From contig JBAJFG010000047.1 of assembly GCA_037903475.1 (NCBI GenBank), positions 3,386,001 through 3,450,000 on the forward strand: a stretch of 64,000 nucleotides of DNA. The letters are read 5' to 3'. Shown piece after piece: positions 62,199 to 64,000 of the stretch. Origin of the DNA: Ancylostoma caninum (Eukaryota; Nematoda; Chromadorea; Rhabditida; Ancylostomatidae). The notes under the pieces are model-generated. The model made no database searches. It was not told the origin of the DNA and saw only the letters and a program-made list of their open reading frames with translations. Position 1 is the stretch's first letter. The number at the start of each line of letters is the position of its first letter. A program made the position numbers and the translations under genes.

Positions 62199-62837
62199 CC
62201 TCCCATACAAAGACTGGTCCTTCCTATATAAAGACTGTTAAGGGTCCAGATTTTTCTGGCGTCAGACCATGAGAGTCCTGTGAAATTTTTTGTGCGGTGT
62301 AGTGCATAGACAATGGTGGAGGGAGAGATGCGCAGACGTCATACGAAAAACCGATTTATGGAGCGAGATGAGACTAGATCTTCGTGGGGCCCACAGTTTC
62401 GAAATCCTTGCACAGTGACTGTCCTACGCTGGCGGTCTCACAGCCAACCGATGAGATAGAGCTAGCAAGGCTTTAAGGCAGCACATTATACGGAGCAGGA
62501 TAGCCACTGCTCTCCACTCAAAACCAACTGTTGCATCGCAGATCAGCATGGGCGAGATCTGTGTGCGGCCTGGGAGCCCTCTAGGCCCAGTGCAGCGGTG
62601 TTATCCGCCACACTTCCCTCATGCCTCACGTTCTCGTCCTAGCATTCGTCCAACAACTCTGAGCGATTCTGCAGCCACGGAAGAGATTCCAGTTGTACAC
62701 TCACATGCATAGAAAAGTGCGTGATTACAGATCACTGTGACACTTCCTGTAATCAAGTATGTATCAAATCTTCTGGATAACTCCTAAATTCCTCCCATTG
62801 CTCTCGAGATTTACAAAGGGTAAGGACGCATGGACGA
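62199..62837. other. Sequence between the Helitron relative and a minisatellite; no gene
   Basis: No supported gene or clear repeat boundary. It may belong to the body of the inverted Helitron relative. Confidence 0.4.
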
Positions 62838-64000
62838 TAGGTGTGGCAGAAGCGAATATTGACAGATACCGTTATGTCGATGGAGTAGGGGTTGTACTGT
62901 GACTCAACGGTGCGGAAAAGTCAGGATACGGCTTCGCAGATGGAGGAGAGGTCTGACATGGCCCAGGTGGGAGAAATTCCAGAATAGGGGTTCACCGATG
63001 GACGATGGGTCTGTGGTGGTCAAAAAGTGAGTGAATGACAGGAAACGGTCATGCCGATGGAACAGAGGTCCACTGTGGCCCAGGTGTGAGGAACACCAGC
63101 ATTCTTGTAATTTGAAGGGGGTATGGGTCTGCTGTGGCCTGAAAGTTGAGGTAACGCCAGCTTTCGGGTCTAACGAAGGGGGTCTTCTGGGACCTGAAAG
63201 TTAAGGGAACTCCAAGATACGGGTACGCAGATGGAGGAGGGGGTGTGTTGTGGTCTGAAAATGTGGGGAACGCCAAGATACGGGTTCGCTGGCATAGGAG
63301 AGGTCCGCTGTGCCCCTGGTGCGAGGAACGCCAGAATATGGGTCTGTTGTAGCCAAAACTGTGAGAATTACAGGATACGGTTATGCAGATGGAAAGGTGG
63401 CTCAGTTGTTAAAAACGCCAGCATTCGGGTCCATCGAAGAGGGGATGAGTCTGCTGTGGCCCGAAAGCCAAGGGAACTCCAGGATACGGATTCCTTAATG
63501 GTGGAGGGGATGTGCTGTGGTCCAAAAATGCGGAAAACGCCAAAATACGGGTTCGCTGGTGTAGGATAGGTCCGCTGTGCCCCAGGTGCGAGGAACGCCA
63601 GAATATGGGTCTGTTGTGGCCAAAAATGTGGGAATGCCAGGATGCGGTTATGACGATGGAGTGGGGGTCCGCTGTGCCCGGGTGTGAGGAACGCCACGAT
63701 ATGGGATACAATGAAGGGGGATGGGTCTGTTGTTCCTTAAAAGTGTGGGAATCCCAGTATGTGGTTATGCCGATGGAAGAGAGGTCCGCTTTCACCCATT
63801 TGTGAGGAACGAGAAGATACTGTTGATGGATGGAGGAGGGGTCCGTTGGCCCAAGTGTGAGAAATAGAAGAATTCGAATTCACCGATGGAAGATGGGTCT
63901 GCTTTGCCATAAAGTGTGGGAATCCCAGGGTCATGCCGATAGAATAGGGGTCCGCTGTGACCCAGGTGTGAGGAACACCAGCATTCTGGTCCACCAAAGG
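62838..64000. repeat. Degenerate ~58-60-bp minisatellite, running off the window
   Basis: Diverged units of the form GTCCGCTGTGxCCCAGGTGTGAGGAACGCCAGxATxCGGGTTCxCxGATGGAGGAGG repeat at 58-60-bp steps (for example near 63088, 63148, 63205, 63263 and 63321). Minus-strand frames of up to 128 codons are artefacts. The unit loosely resembles the 59-bp unit of the gene B Helitron (GTGGGGAAACGCC...CGGGTCCAAC). Confidence 0.85.

Noticed and set aside
63231..63997. Open frames of 75-128 codons near the right end
   Set aside because: They follow the degenerate ~58-bp minisatellite units.

Overview
The window looks like a nematode nuclear genome, most likely a clade V strongylid (hookworm-like) worm. 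The evidence is short phase-consistent introns, a seven-transmembrane chemoreceptor gene, a CCDC102-type coiled-coil gene, an intact RTE-type LINE, and decayed mariner, Tc1 and CR1-like copies. The species call is inference; no species-specific marker is visible. Coding density is low and most of the sequence is repeat-derived.

Layout. 1-4105: a perfect 1220-bp direct repeat (1-1220 and 2886-4105) flanking a (GAAT)n tract. 4368-17229: a giant palindrome with arms of 6039 and 6485 bp around a 338-bp spacer. The right arm holds a whole mariner element, while the left arm has lost its 5' part. The spacer holds a decayed GIY-YIG endonuclease fragment. 19082-22493: a full-length, apparently intact RTE retrotransposon bounded by a 12-bp target duplication. 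24205-27657: a seven-exon chemoreceptor gene (311 aa) whose large intron is filled with small transposons. 27905-29455: a dead Tc1-like element. 30-40 kb: MITEs, tRNA-like sequences, a LINE 3' fragment and dispersed repeats. 40569-43306: the CCDC102-like gene, with a MITE ending 11 bp before a coding exon. 44640-46060: a 364-bp tandem array. 47430-58592: three paralogous genes for small secreted His/Ala/Pro-rich proteins with a Lys/Arg-rich tail (two on +, one on -), sharing the same TATA-to-ATG spacing. One copy carries a 2509-bp Helitron, with a 59-bp minisatellite, inside intron 2. 61133-61533: a possible Arg-rich small gene. 61711-62198: an inverted copy of that Helitron's 3' end. 62838-64000: a degenerate ~58-bp minisatellite running off the window.

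The strongest observations are four. First, the Helitron in intron 2 of one paralogue has an exact empty site in its sister gene: removing it restores the same 238-bp intron. Second, the secreted-protein family itself, which I do not recognise from any named family. Third, the giant palindrome, whose arms look identical except for a short diverged patch and a deletion, both touching one mariner copy. Fourth, the intact RTE element with its target duplication. All exon models were read by eye from splice signals and phase.
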